Source: Comamonadaceae bacterium
GTDB lineage: Bacteria; Pseudomonadota; Gammaproteobacteria; Burkholderiales; Burkholderiaceae_C
Reading direction: 5' to 3'
Length of the DNA stretch: 64,000 nucleotides
Assembly: GCA_947442105.1 (NCBI GenBank)
Contig: CANEVH010000013.1
Span: 1-64,000 of the forward strand
Below, piece after piece: positions 38,088 to 46,520 of the stretch. Position numbers and translations under genes: made by a program. The notes beneath the pieces were generated by a model. That model was not told the DNA's origin. It saw nothing but the letters and a program-made list of their open reading frames with translations, and did no database searches. Position 1 is the stretch's first letter; each line of letters opens with the position of its first letter.

Positions 38088-38675
38088 ATGACCGCTCGCG
38101 CCACATTTACCCGCATGGAAGAAAGCACTGCACAAGACTGGCGCATCATCGTGCCCGAGGTGATGCAATCTGCCAAAAGCCTGCCCGACCGGGTGATGGC
38201 CCACTTGCGCTTGCTGGAGAACGACTACGGCGGCTTTCCGATAGACCGCTACAACCATTCGCTGCAAACCGCCACCTTGGCGCTGGCCGATGGACGGGAC
38301 GAGGAATACGTGGTCTGCGCACTGCTGCACGACATTGGCGATACCCTGGGTTCGTACAACCACCCGGACATTGCGGCAGCCATCCTCAAGCCCTTTGTCA
38401 GCGACGCAAACCTGTGGATGGTGCAAAACCACGGCATTTTTCAGGGCTACAACTTCTTCCACCACATTTGCCTGAACCGCGACATGCGCGATCAGTTCAA
38501 GGGCCACGCGCATTACGACCAGACGGAAGAGTTTGTGGCCCTGTACGACAACCGCGCCTTCGATGCTGCGCTGGACATACTGCCGCTGAGCACCTTTGAG
38601 CCCATGCTGCGGCGCTTGATGGCCACACCAAAGAATTCGATTTACAAGGCGGCGATGGAGCCCGCCAAGGCCTGA
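38088..38675 (+). CDS. HD-domain protein (PhnZ/TmpB-like)
   Basis: 195 residues with HD signature YNHSLQTATLAL and ALLHDIGD, then NHPDIAAAILKPF and VQNHGIFQGYNFFHH. The spacing and the early His resemble the PhnZ/TmpB/inositol-oxygenase-like branch, mixed-valence di-iron oxygenases, rather than nucleotide phosphohydrolases. It is not near phosphonate genes. It ends 33 bp before the DAHP synthase gene and may be co-transcribed with it. Function remains open. Confidence 0.85.
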   Translation: MTARATFTRMEESTAQDWRIIVPEVMQSAKSLPDRVMAHLRLLENDYGGFPIDRYNHSLQTATLALADGRDEEYVVCALLHDIGDTLGSYNHPDIAAAILKPFVSDANLWMVQNHGIFQGYNFFHHICLNRDMRDQFKGHAHYDQTEEFVALYDNRAFDAALDILPLSTFEPMLRRLMATPKNSIYKAAMEPAKA

Positions 38676-38708
38676 AACCCCACCCGTACTTTTTCTGACC
38701 CCCCAGCC

Positions 38709-39788
38709 ATGCCTCTTCGCCCTGACCACATTCGCACCGACGATACCCGCATCCGCGCCATTCGGCCTTTGACCACCCCGGCGCTGCTGCAAGAGCAGTT
38801 GCCCGCCACTGAAGCCGTGCTGGCGACAGTGGAGCGCAGCCGGGCGGCTATTTGCGATGTCTTGCATGGACGCGACGACCGGCTGATCGTGGTGGTGGGC
38901 CCATGCTCTATCCACGACCACGCGCAGGCCATGGAATATGCGCACTGGCTCAAAGGGCAGGCCGATGCGCTGGCCGAGGACTTGGTGCTTGTGATGCGTA
39001 CCTATTTTGAGAAGCCGCGCACCACCGTAGGCTGGAAGGGTTATATCAACGACCCGCACTTGGACGGCAGCTTTTCGGTCAACGAAGGTTTGACTCTGGC
39101 GCGCACGCTGCTGCTGGACATTGTGGGCCTGGGGCTGGCCGTGGGCACCGAGTTTTTGGACTTGCTCAGCCCGCAATTCATCAGCGATTTGGTGGGTTGG
39201 GGCGCCATTGGCGCACGCACCACCGAGAGCCAGAGCCACCGCCAGCTCGCCAGCGGCCTGAGCTGCCCGGTGGGTTTCAAAAACGGCACCGATGGCGGTG
39301 TCAAGGTGGCGAGTGACGCCATTCTTGCGGCCCAAGCGCCCCACGCTTTCATGGGCATGACCAAGTGGGGCCAGGCGGCCATTTTCGAGACTTTGGGCAA
39401 TGACAACTGCCACGTCATTCTGCGCGGGGGCAAACAACCCAATTACGCAGCGGCCGATGTGGCAGCGGCCTGCGCGCTGCTCAAGGCAGCAGGCTTGCGC
39501 GAGCAGGTGATGGTGGACGTGTCACACGCCAATAGCAGCAAGCAGCACCAGCGGCAAATGGCCGTGGCAGCCGACGTGGCGGCGCAAATTGCAAGCGGCG
39601 ACGCGCGCATTACCGGCCTGATGATCGAAAGCCATTTGCAAGAAGGTCGCCAAGAGATTGTGGCCGGTCAGGCCTTAAAACACGGTGTGTCGGTGACCGA
39701 CGCCTGCATCAGCATCGCGCAAACCGCGCCTGTGCTGCTGGGGCTGGCGCAAGCGGTGCGCGCACGGCGTGCGGTTTTAAAAACCTGA
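38709..39788 (+). CDS. 3-deoxy-7-phosphoheptulonate synthase (AroF/G/H class I)
   Basis: 359 residues, class I alpha DAHP synthase. It shows GPCSIHD, the FEKPRTTVGWKGYINDP segment, GARTTESQSHRQLASG, GFKNGTDG, DVSHANSSKQH and ESHLQEG. It condenses PEP with erythrose-4-P, the first step of the shikimate pathway. Which aromatic amino acid inhibits it cannot be read with confidence. It is followed by a 37-bp palindrome that may terminate transcription. Confidence 0.97.
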   Translation: MPLRPDHIRTDDTRIRAIRPLTTPALLQEQLPATEAVLATVERSRAAICDVLHGRDDRLIVVVGPCSIHDHAQAMEYAHWLKGQADALAEDLVLVMRTYFEKPRTTVGWKGYINDPHLDGSFSVNEGLTLARTLLLDIVGLGLAVGTEFLDLLSPQFISDLVGWGAIGARTTESQSHRQLASGLSCPVGFKNGTDGGVKVASDAILAAQAPHAFMGMTKWGQAAIFETLGNDNCHVILRGGKQPNYAAADVAAACALLKAAGLREQVMVDVSHANSSKQHQRQMAVAADVAAQIASGDARITGLMIESHLQEGRQEIVAGQALKHGVSVTDACISIAQTAPVLLGLAQAVRARRAVLKT

Positions 39789-39817
39789 GCGCCCATGTGG
39801 CGCTTGAAGTAAAAGAC

Positions 39818-39854
39818 CTTTCATGATGGAGTGTGCTGTGCACCTTCATGAAAG
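39818..39854. repeat. CTTTCATGATGG-family palindrome, complete copy
   Basis: CTTTCATGA and its exact complement TCATGAAAG bound a 37-bp hairpin-capable unit containing GTGCTGTGCAC. It lies 29 bp after the DAHP synthase stop and before convergent infA. It has the same length and layout as the copy at 51170. Confidence 0.8.
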
Positions 39855-39930
39855 TGGGGCCCGCTTGTAACAACAAGCCGGGCTGGGTTACTGGTTACGG
39901 GCTAAGCAATGGGCTACGTTACGGCCTCGC

Positions 39931-40185
39931 TTATCGCGGTGTGCGCGGCACCATGGGGCCACGGCCTTCGATGTGGCGGAAGTTAATGCGGCCTTTGCTC
40001 AAGTCATAGGGCGAAAGCTCTAATGACACGCGGTCGCCAGCCAAAATGCGGATGTGGTTTTTGCGCATCTTGCCAGCCGAGTACGCAATCAGCTGGTGGC
40101 CGTTGTCCAGGGTGACGCGAAAACGGGTGTCGGGCAACACCTCGTTGACAACGCCCATCATTTCAATCAGTTCTTCTTTTGCCAT
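39931..40185 (-). CDS. infA: Translation initiation factor IF-1
   Basis: 84 residues of S1-like OB fold: [56 protein letters not shown]. It assists 30S initiation together with IF-2 and IF-3. The gene is isolated here, away from any ribosomal protein cluster. Burkholderiales often carry such an extra infA, with longer C-terminus than the E. coli protein (72 residues). It has a normal ATG and an AGGAAGAT ribosome site. Confidence 0.96.
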   Translation of the reverse strand: MAKEELIEMMGVVNEVLPDTRFRVTLDNGHQLIAYSAGKMRKNHIRILAGDRVSLELSPYDLSKGRINFRHIEGRGPMVPRTPR

Positions 40186-40244
40186 GGATCTTCCTTGGGT
40201 TCAGTTTTTAGGTAATTGCTAACAATGTGAGAGGTTGCGGGGCC

Positions 40245-40493
40245 TTACTGCGTTCTGAGTGCAGCGTGGGCCCAGTCAATGCCATGGGCAAGTGCATATT
40301 GTGCCGCCGCGTCTGGACTGGGAAAGTCGTCCACAAAGCGCATCACACGGTCGGTGCTGGCGCTGCCGCGTCCGCTGGCAATGGAGACTTGGGCTGCATA
40401 GCGCCCCTGGGCGCCGGGGCTGGTGCAGGCGGCAATGCGGTATTTGCCGATGGTAATGGGGGTCGTGCTGACGGTAGAAAAGGGTACGTTCAA
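40245..40493 (-). CDS. Small hypothetical protein
   Basis: 82 residues from a TTG at 40493 with no clear ribosome site. The sequence reads like a compact alpha/beta protein: VMRFVDDFPSPDAAAQYALAHGIDWAHAAL, split into a beta strand and an amphipathic helix. Similar short proteins are common in Burkholderiales, but I cannot name a family. It is upstream of infA on the same strand with 60 bp between. Confidence 0.55.
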   Translation of the reverse strand: MNVPFSTVSTTPITIGKYRIAACTSPGAQGRYAAQVSIASGRGSASTDRVMRFVDDFPSPDAAAQYALAHGIDWAHAALRTQ

Positions 40494-40761
40494 AATTAAA
40501 GTTTTACGAGTTTACCAGCCATAGCAGGGGCGTGGTAACTTGGAATAAAAAGCCGCAAACGGCATCTTTAGGAGATAGCGCGTTGCTTACGGCTTGCCGT
40601 TTTGAGGCCCAATCGGCAGGCCCTCTGCCAGGGCCGCGTGTGTCTTGCGCTTGCGCGTGACGCGTAGTTTTGTGCCAAAACAGCAGGTGCGAATGTAGCA
40701 TGGTTCCTAAAAAGCCTAAGATGGAAGCACATCCGCGCACCATGCACTGCTGATTTACGCC

Positions 40762-41241
40762 ATGAAACTTGACCGATTCGACCGCCATATTCTGGAGGTC
40801 TTACAACAGAACGGTCGCATCAACAACCAAGACCTGGCTGACAGCATTGGCCTCTCCGCGTCGCCCTGCCTGCGCCGGGTGCGCGCACTAGAAGAAGCGG
40901 GGCTGATCGTGGCCTACCGGGCCTTGCTTGATGCGCGCAAGCTGGGACTGACGCTGATGGCGCTGATCCACATTGCCATGGATAAGCACACGCCCGAGCG
41001 TTTCGCCAATTTTGAGTCTGCGATTGCAGTGCTGCCCGAAGTGCTGGAGTGCCTGCTGATTACCGGCCAAGATGCCGATTACCAGCTCAAGGTCGTGGTG
41101 CGCGATATGGACCATTACCAATCACTCTTGCTCAACCAGGTAACGCGTATTGAAGGCGTTACCGGTGTGCATTCCAGCTTTGTGTTGCGCCGGGTGCTGG
41201 ACAAGACGGCGCTGGCGGTTGCCAGCGCGGGCCTGGAATAG
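40762..41241 (+). CDS. Lrp/AsnC-family transcriptional regulator
   Basis: 159 residues. The N-terminal helix-turn-helix reads KLDRFDRHILEVLQQNGRINNQDLADSIGLSASPCLRRVRALEE, followed by the RAM effector domain (VLPEVLECLLITGQDADYQLKVVVRDMDHYQ). It is an octameric amino-acid-responsive regulator. Its target is not evident; it is convergent with minE and leaves one base between the stops. Confidence 0.95.
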   Translation: MKLDRFDRHILEVLQQNGRINNQDLADSIGLSASPCLRRVRALEEAGLIVAYRALLDARKLGLTLMALIHIAMDKHTPERFANFESAIAVLPEVLECLLITGQDADYQLKVVVRDMDHYQSLLLNQVTRIEGVTGVHSSFVLRRVLDKTALAVASAGLE

Positions 41242-41242
41242 G

Positions 41243-41503
41243 CTAGCGCGCGTCAGGAAGCTCGATTTTTACTTCGAGCACCTCCAAGTTATCTTGGCGC
41301 TCTAAATTTACCTTGATATCTTGCGGATCGATTTTGATGTATTTGCTAATCACCGCAATCAGGTCTCGCTGCAAATCTTGCAAGTAATCGGGCTCTGCTG
41401 CGTTGCGACCGCTGCGCTCGTGGGCCAGGATGATTTGCAGGCGCTCTTTGGCAACGCTTGCTGTTTTTTTGTTCTCACCCAACAAAAACGAGAGGAAAGA
41501 CAT
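41243..41503 (-). CDS. minE: Cell division topological specificity factor MinE
   Basis: 86 residues from the ATG at 41503 ([31 protein letters not shown]). It contains the MinD-activating helix and the dimerisation domain ([20 protein letters not shown]). It drives MinD oscillation and confines MinC inhibition to the poles. It lies four bases after minD in the order minC-minD-minE. Confidence 0.97.
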   Translation of the reverse strand: MSFLSFLLGENKKTASVAKERLQIILAHERSGRNAAEPDYLQDLQRDLIAVISKYIKIDPQDIKVNLERQDNLEVLEVKIELPDAR

Positions 41504-41507
41504 GCTC

Positions 41508-42323
41508 TTATTTCCCACCAAAAATGCGCTTAAAAAAGCCTTGCTTGGGCGCATCAATAAAACGCATCGGCTTGTCACCGCCAAGGAATCTGTCAACCAC
41601 GTCTTTGTAGGCTTGGGCGACATCGCTGCCTTCCATGTGCACCGCAGGCACGCCTTGGTTTGACGCTTGCAATACCGATTCGCTCTCGGGAATCACACCA
41701 ATGAGTTTGATGCGCAAAATGTCCTGGATATCGTCAAGCGACAGCATATGACCCTGGTCTACGCGCAAAGGGTTGTAGCGGGTAATGAGCAAATGCTCTT
41801 TGATCGGGTCAAGTCCCTCTATCGCGCGCTTGGTTTTGCTTGCCAGCATGCCCAGTATGCGGTCCGAGTCGCGCACCGACGAGACTTCCGGGTTGGTGAC
41901 CACCAGCGCCTCATCGGCAAAGTGCATGGCCATCAAAGCGCCTGTTTCAATGCCTGCCGGTGAGTCACACACGATGAACTCAAAGTCCATGGCGCTAAGG
42001 TCACGCAATACCTTCTCCACGCCGTCTTGGGTCAAGGCATCTTTGTCGCGGGTTTGCGATGCAGCCAAAACATACAGGTTGTCGCACTGCTTGTCCTTGA
42101 TCAGCGCCTGGTGCAAATTGGCTTCACCCTGGATCACGTTGATCAAGTCATACACCACACGGCGCTCACAACCCATGATCAGGTCCAGGTTGCGCAGCCC
42201 CACATCAAAGTCAATGACCGCGGTTTTATGGCCGCGCAAAGCCAGACCGGAGGCGAAACTGGCACTGGTGGTGGTTTTTCCCACGCCGCCCTTGCCGGAA
42301 GTGACCACAATAATTTTTGCCAT
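41508..42323 (-). CDS. minD: Septum site-determining ATPase MinD
   Basis: 271 residues from the ATG at 42323. The deviant Walker A is KGGVGKTTT near the N-terminus, with the ParA-type [10 protein letters not shown] and CDSPAGIE. The C-terminal amphipathic membrane-targeting helix is [12 protein letters not shown]. It binds the membrane in its ATP form, recruits MinC and is released by MinE. It is the second gene of minCDE. Confidence 0.98.
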   Translation of the reverse strand: MAKIIVVTSGKGGVGKTTTSASFASGLALRGHKTAVIDFDVGLRNLDLIMGCERRVVYDLINVIQGEANLHQALIKDKQCDNLYVLAASQTRDKDALTQDGVEKVLRDLSAMDFEFIVCDSPAGIETGALMAMHFADEALVVTNPEVSSVRDSDRILGMLASKTKRAIEGLDPIKEHLLITRYNPLRVDQGHMLSLDDIQDILRIKLIGVIPESESVLQASNQGVPAVHMEGSDVAQAYKDVVDRFLGGDKPMRFIDAPKQGFFKRIFGGK

Positions 42324-42364
42324 GAACGAATTTCTTTCCAAATGGGGGGTCGAACTGCTAAATT

Positions 42365-43171
42365 TTACGATTTCAAGGCTTCGATGATGATTTTTTCTTT
42401 TCCATCATCGCTCAAGCGCACCTGTGCCGCTTGTCCCAGCACATCGCGCGCCAATTCTTGTTCTGTGGTGCGGTAAACACCGGCAATAGACACCAATTCT
42501 GGCTCCATACAGAGCGAAAAGATACGCGCAGCCGTATTGCCGCGCGCACCTGCCATGGCCTTGCCACGCAAAGGTGCGTAGACATGGATATTGCCATCCG
42601 CAATCACCTCGGCGCCCCGGTTCACCATGGCGAGCACCACCAAGTCGCCACCCCGCGCATAGACTTTTTGTCCAGAGCGCAGGGGCTTGCTCACCACCAT
42701 CGTGGGCACAGCGCCAGCGTCGCGCTTGGCCGGCGTTTGGTCTGCTTTGGTGGCTGCAGGCGCTGCATGGACCGCTTCGGTCGCTGCGGTGTGGGTCGCC
42801 GGCTGCGCCGGGCGACGCTGCTCGGGTGGCGCCTCGGTCAAACCCAGGCGCTGGGCGACTGCGATGCTTGCGAGGTCCAGTCCGCGCACTGCCACCGGGA
42901 GGAGTTTGCACGCGGCAAACGCCTTCATCAGCACATCCCACTGGGGGTGCGGCAAGCGGACTTCGGTTTGAGAAAAATCAAGAATGACGCCATCGGCGTC
43001 AAAGAATTCCGGGCTTTCGCCTTTGGGGCCGAAACTTCGTGCCAATTCGGCTGCCACGATTGCCAAGTCCGGGGTCTTAAGGACCAAAGCGACCAAAGTT
43101 AACTGGGCACTTTTGAGTTCAAACGAGGCTGGCACAGCACCAGAGGGAGCGGCTGTGGAAGTGACCGGCAT
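42365..43171 (-). CDS. minC: Septum formation inhibitor MinC
   Basis: 268 residues from the ATG at 43171; an in-frame TTG at 43195 would add eight. The N-domain (FELKSAQLTLVALVLK) inhibits FtsZ. An Ala/Pro linker (about 125-160) joins it to the C-terminal beta-helix (SGQKVYARGGDLVVLAMVNRGAEVIADGNIHVYAPLRGKAMAG) that binds MinD and dimerises. It is first gene of minCDE. Its promoter lies in the unusual AT-rich region upstream. Confidence 0.97.
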   Translation of the reverse strand: MPVTSTAAPSGAVPASFELKSAQLTLVALVLKTPDLAIVAAELARSFGPKGESPEFFDADGVILDFSQTEVRLPHPQWDVLMKAFAACKLLPVAVRGLDLASIAVAQRLGLTEAPPEQRRPAQPATHTAATEAVHAAPAATKADQTPAKRDAGAVPTMVVSKPLRSGQKVYARGGDLVVLAMVNRGAEVIADGNIHVYAPLRGKAMAGARGNTAARIFSLCMEPELVSIAGVYRTTEQELARDVLGQAAQVRLSDDGKEKIIIEALKS

Positions 43172-43375
43172 GGGACTGGGTGTTGGGATGGACAAGGGCG
43201 GATATTACCGTATGGCTTTTGGCGTTAGCCTCTTTTCGCCTTCTTGCCTGCACCGGGCGCGGCAGTTGCGTGAGGCCGCAAAAATACCTCTGGCTTTACT
43301 GCTTTGATCTGCGCTGTCTTTATTCCTGATTCTTTATTTAAAGAATAGTAGTAGTAGATAGGCACGGGCCTAGGG

Positions 43376-43384
43376 TGTGCATAA
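43376..43384 (-). promoter_or_regulatory. DnaA-box-like site 1
   Basis: TGTGCATAA; its complement TTATGCACA differs from TTATCCACA at one base. Confidence 0.5.
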
Positions 43385-43493
43385 CTGGACTTTATCAAGC
43401 AGGATCATGGACTTAGGTTTGCGCTTTGCATGTGCAAGACTGCGTTTTTTGGTGTCGTGCGCAAGCGAACAACTTTTCATTTGCGGCCTGACC

Positions 43494-43502
43494 TGTGCAT
43501 AA
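43494..43502 (-). promoter_or_regulatory. DnaA-box-like site 2
   Basis: A second identical TGTGCATAA in the same orientation, 118 bp from the first. Confidence 0.5.
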
Positions 43503-43521
43503 GCAGGGGCTTGTTCCATTT

Positions 43522-43530
43522 CTATCCACA
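43522..43530 (+). promoter_or_regulatory. DnaA-box-like site 3
   Basis: CTATCCACA differs from TTATCCACA only at the first base. It is in the opposite orientation to the other two sites. Confidence 0.5.
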
Positions 43531-43599
43531 GCCTTGTTAGCTAGGGGGCGGGTGCCGATGTGTTAACTTCAATTTTTGCAAACAACAAGGGCTCGCGCT

Positions 43600-44178
43600 A
43601 TGGCTTATTTGGTTTTGGGATTGCTTGTTTTCTTGGGAACCCATTCTTTGCGCATGGGCGGTGATGCGCGACGCGACGCCTTGCGCCTGCGCTTTGGAGA
43701 AGCAAAGTTCAAGGCAGCCTATGCCTTGCTGTCTGCCTTGGGTTTGGTCTTGGTGGTCTACGGATTTGGTTTGGCCCGTGAAACGCCTGTAGTGCTGTGG
43801 ACGCCGCCTGCAGGCATGCGCCATGGGGCGTTTTTGTTGATGCTGGTGTCCATGGTGTTGCTGGCGGCTACCTACGTGCCCGGTAACGCGATTCGCGCCC
43901 GGCTTCACCATCCTATGGTGCTCTCGGTCAAAGTGTGGGCGCTGGCCCATCTGTTGGCCAATGGAACGGTGGCCCATTTGGTTCTGTTTGGCGGATTTTT
44001 GGTGTGGAGCGTGCTGATTTTTCGCGCATCCCGCCACCGCGATAAAGCGTTGGCGCTGCAATACCCGGCTGGCAGCCTGGGCGCGACCGCAGTGACCGTA
44101 GGCATTGGTTTGTTTTTATGGGTGGTGTTGCTGGTTTGGTTGCACGGCATGCTGATCGGTGTGCGCTTGATCGCCTGA
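43600..44178 (+). CDS. NnrU-family membrane protein
   Basis: 192 residues from the ATG at 43600 (MAYLVLGLLVFLGTHSLRMGG). It has about six membrane helices with the NnrU family pattern HSLRM, LGLVLVVYGFGLAR and HHPMVLSVKVWALAHLLANG. NnrU proteins occur with denitrification genes and also widely elsewhere; a link to nitric oxide or quinone chemistry is uncertain. No denitrification gene is nearby. Confidence 0.9.
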   Translation: MAYLVLGLLVFLGTHSLRMGGDARRDALRLRFGEAKFKAAYALLSALGLVLVVYGFGLARETPVVLWTPPAGMRHGAFLLMLVSMVLLAATYVPGNAIRARLHHPMVLSVKVWALAHLLANGTVAHLVLFGGFLVWSVLIFRASRHRDKALALQYPAGSLGATAVTVGIGLFLWVVLLVWLHGMLIGVRLIA

Positions 44179-44212
44179 GTTTGGCCGCAGGTTTGCGCGC
44201 ATGCCCTGTGGT

Positions 44213-44431
44213 TTATGCGGACGGGCGTTCCAAAAACCATTGGATTGCCATCTTGGCAACAAAGCCCAGCATGCCAAACGCCAGGCCCAAAAAAAGCACG
44301 AGGGTGCCGAACTTGTCGGCTTTGGATTCCCAGGCCAACTGTCCAATGATGAACAGCATGCACAGCATGAAAGCGCCTATGCCGAAGCTCAGGCCGAAAT
44401 TGGCAATTTGGTCTTCTGTGTAGCCCAACAT
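44213..44431 (-). CDS. DUF2788 small membrane protein
   Basis: 72 residues with two membrane helices (FGIGAFMLCMLFIIGQLAWESK; GTLVLFLGLAFGMLGFVAKMAI is split between residues 42 and 63) and a short polar loop. It fits the DUF2788 family, conserved in beta- and gammaproteobacteria with unknown function. It is convergent with nnrU. Confidence 0.82.
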   Translation of the reverse strand: MLGYTEDQIANFGLSFGIGAFMLCMLFIIGQLAWESKADKFGTLVLFLGLAFGMLGFVAKMAIQWFLERPSA

Positions 44432-44590
44432 AGGTAGTGGTGTCCTTCAGCTCAGGGTGCGTAATGCGGGCGGGTGATGCTTGATTGGACCTTAGCCGAC
44501 AAATCGTGGTGCATTGTGATGAGGCACGTTAAATCCCGGTAAATCGGAAATTTGGGCGCTGATAATGCGCATTTTTAAAGGAAGTTTGCG

Positions 44591-44956
44591 ATGGCACGAC
44601 CTGTTCTTGGTGAAGACCACATCCATCCGGCCATCCGCCAGGTGGTGGCAAGCCACCACCATGACATCATCGAAGAAGTGCAAAAAGCAGTAGCAACGCA
44701 CCCGGTGGTGGTCGTGGGAATGGCGATGAACCCCATGCCCACCAAAGCGCGTGCTGCTTTGACACAGGCAGGTATTGAACACACTTACTTGGAATACGGC
44801 AGCTATTTCAATACTTGGCGCCGGCGCGACGCGCTGAAAATGTGGACCGGCTGGCCCACATTTCCCATGGTTTTTGTCAAAGGTGTTTTGGTAGGTGGTG
44901 CCACCGATGTGCAGGCCTTAATCAGCAGTGGTGAACTGAAAAAAATGCTGGCTTGA
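44591..44956 (+). CDS. Glutaredoxin-fold protein without cysteine
   Basis: 121 residues. The thioredoxin fold of the monothiol glutaredoxin (Grx4-like) type is clear in the second half: WTGWPTFPMVFVKG with the cis-Pro loop and VGGATDV for glutathione contacts. Where Grx has CGFS or CxxC, this protein reads NPMP (47-50), and there is no cysteine anywhere in it. Redox or Fe-S transfer by the usual mechanism is therefore excluded; a binding or scaffold role is inferred. A strong AAGGAAG ribosome site precedes the ATG. Confidence 0.9.
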   Translation: MARPVLGEDHIHPAIRQVVASHHHDIIEEVQKAVATHPVVVVGMAMNPMPTKARAALTQAGIEHTYLEYGSYFNTWRRRDALKMWTGWPTFPMVFVKGVLVGGATDVQALISSGELKKMLA

Positions 44957-44964
44957 GCGGGCTG

Positions 44965-45441
44965 CTACCAAGCCATGGATCTGCGGCGCAGCATGTGCGC
45001 ATGCTCGGCGTCCAAGGTTTTTTTCTGCGCGGCGTCTAGGGTGTTGTAGAAAGTTTTGATGGCTTCGTCGCGCTGGTCCATGAAGGGTTTCATGGTGTCT
45101 TGGTGCTGGGTCCGTATCTGTTTCATCTTGTCAATGCGCTCAGGTGTGCTGAGCTTTTCCATTTCGGCCCGGTCAGGGAAAGGCGGGAGCGCCGCTATAG
45201 GGGGTTTCATGGCGGTGGTGAAGGCAGTCCAAGCGGGTTCTTGCGATGCGCTAATGTGCAGCTTGCGTTTGAGTTCGTTCAAATGGTGGTTCATGCGCAC
45301 TTCCATATGCGCTGGATTCATGTGGTGTATCTCAGCCAGGCTCGCATGGTCGTCCATAGGTGAATGCATTTGGGCCTGGGCGCCCGCGCCCAAGGCGGCA
45401 AAGCTGCCGACCATTAGCAAGTGTTTCCAAAGTTTTTTCAT
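44965..45441 (-). CDS. Spy/CpxP-like periplasmic protein
   Basis: 158 residues from the ATG at 45441. The Sec signal is MKKLWKHLLMVGSFAALGAGAQA, written here as residues 1-20 MKKLWKHLLMVGSFAALGAG plus AQA. The mature part is Met/His-rich and all-helical with Spy-like repeats (LKRKLHISASQEPAWTAF, MDQRDEAIKTFYNTLDAAQK). Spy/CpxP proteins are envelope-stress chaperones, and His/Met richness often accompanies metal stress. It is convergent with the glutaredoxin-fold gene. Confidence 0.82.
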   Translation of the reverse strand: MKKLWKHLLMVGSFAALGAGAQAQMHSPMDDHASLAEIHHMNPAHMEVRMNHHLNELKRKLHISASQEPAWTAFTTAMKPPIAALPPFPDRAEMEKLSTPERIDKMKQIRTQHQDTMKPFMDQRDEAIKTFYNTLDAAQKKTLDAEHAHMLRRRSMAW

Positions 45442-45592
45442 GGCAGTGTCTTTCAGTGGCTGCGCCAGCGGGAATCGCTGGGCAGTGCAGTCAGTGTGCA
45501 ATTGCTATGTATAGGTCCGATTGACACAGAGCAAGGCTATGTAAAGTTCGCTGCGGCGGGTGTGTCGTGTTTTTGATGAAAGAAAGTTGCCT

Positions 45593-46501
45593 GTGTTTAA
45601 AAATTTGATGGTGTATCGCTTAGCGGCGCCCTGGACCCTGAGCCAGGCGCAGCTCGAAGCAGCCTTGCAGCAAGCGCACTTTGTGGAATGCGGCGCGTCG
45701 CAAGAAAAGTCGGTTGGCTGGACCGAACCGCGCGGCCAGGCCCATGGGGCCTGCGTGGAGGTGGTGGCCGGGCAGTGGATCATGAAGTGGATGCTGGAGG
45801 CCAAAACCGTGCCCGGCTCGGTGGTCAAGCGCAAGGTGCAGGAAGAAGTGGCCAAGATAGAGGCCATGACGGGGCGCAAACCCGGCAAAAAAGAGATTCG
45901 CACGCTGGGCGACGATGCGCGCCTGGCGCTGCTGCCCATGGCGTTTACCAAACAGGCTAGCGTGACCGTTTGGCTAGACCCGCAGGCGCAGCTTTTGGTG
46001 CTGGACGCAGGCAGCCAGGCCAAGGCCGACGAAGTGCTCACCAGCCTGGTCAAGGCGGTGGATGACCTGGCACTCGGGCTCATCAACACCCAAACTGCAC
46101 CGGCAACTGCCATGGCACATTGGTTGGGCACACAGGAGGCGCCGACCGGCTTCAGCGTGGACCGCGAGTGCGAACTCAAAGCGGCAGACGAGTCCAAGGC
46201 AGTCGTGCGCTACACCCGCCACGCCCTGGACACCGACGAGGTGGTCCAGCACATCGCCAACGGCAAAGTACCCACCCGCCTTGCCATGACCTGGAACGAC
46301 CGCGTGTCCTTCGTGCTGACCGAGGCCTTGCAGCTGAAAAAAGTGGCTTTTCTAGATGTAGTGGCGGACGAGGCACCCACTGCTGCGGGCGACCGCGCGG
46401 ACGACCACTTTGATGCGGATGTGGCGATTGCAACTGGCGAGTTGTCGCGCTTGTTGCCGGACTTGCTCGAAGCTTTGGGCGGGGAGATGGCCTTGGGTTA
46501 A
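45593..46501 (+). CDS. rdgC: Recombination-associated protein RdgC
   Basis: 302 residues from a GTG at 45593, giving MFKNLMVYRL, the standard RdgC N-terminus. It continues with VGWTEPRG, KWMLEAKTVPGSVVKRKVQEEVAKIE and RKPGKKEIRTLGDDA. RdgC forms a DNA-encircling dimer ring that limits RecA access at origins, forks and recombination sites. A single gene followed by a REP-like composite element. Confidence 0.96.
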   Translation: MFKNLMVYRLAAPWTLSQAQLEAALQQAHFVECGASQEKSVGWTEPRGQAHGACVEVVAGQWIMKWMLEAKTVPGSVVKRKVQEEVAKIEAMTGRKPGKKEIRTLGDDARLALLPMAFTKQASVTVWLDPQAQLLVLDAGSQAKADEVLTSLVKAVDDLALGLINTQTAPATAMAHWLGTQEAPTGFSVDRECELKAADESKAVVRYTRHALDTDEVVQHIANGKVPTRLAMTWNDRVSFVLTEALQLKKVAFLDVVADEAPTAAGDRADDHFDADVAIATGELSRLLPDLLEALGGEMALG

Positions 46502-46520
46502 GTGGGGTACCGCTGGGTGC

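Larger units (their letters stand above)
43196..43599. other. AT-rich minC/nnrU intergenic region with DnaA-box-like sites
   Basis: A 404-bp divergent intergenic region. In order it holds an AT-rich block (about 43300-43360), a perfect 8-bp inverted repeat ATTCTTTA/TAAAGAAT (43329-43346), a run of TAG triplets (43346-43356), and three one-mismatch DnaA boxes at 43376, 43494 and 43522. Besides serving two promoters it has the parts of an unwinding origin. This is inference from motifs only. Confidence 0.5.

Noticed and set aside
37971-39437. Long minus-strand frame over the HD and DAHP synthase genes
   Set aside because: Antisense shadow of two recognised genes, with no ribosome site or motif.
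40504-40788. Minus-strand 94-codon frame before the Lrp gene
   Set aside because: It overlaps the Lrp start region and lacks ribosome site and motif. The segment looks like ordinary regulatory DNA with small hairpins.
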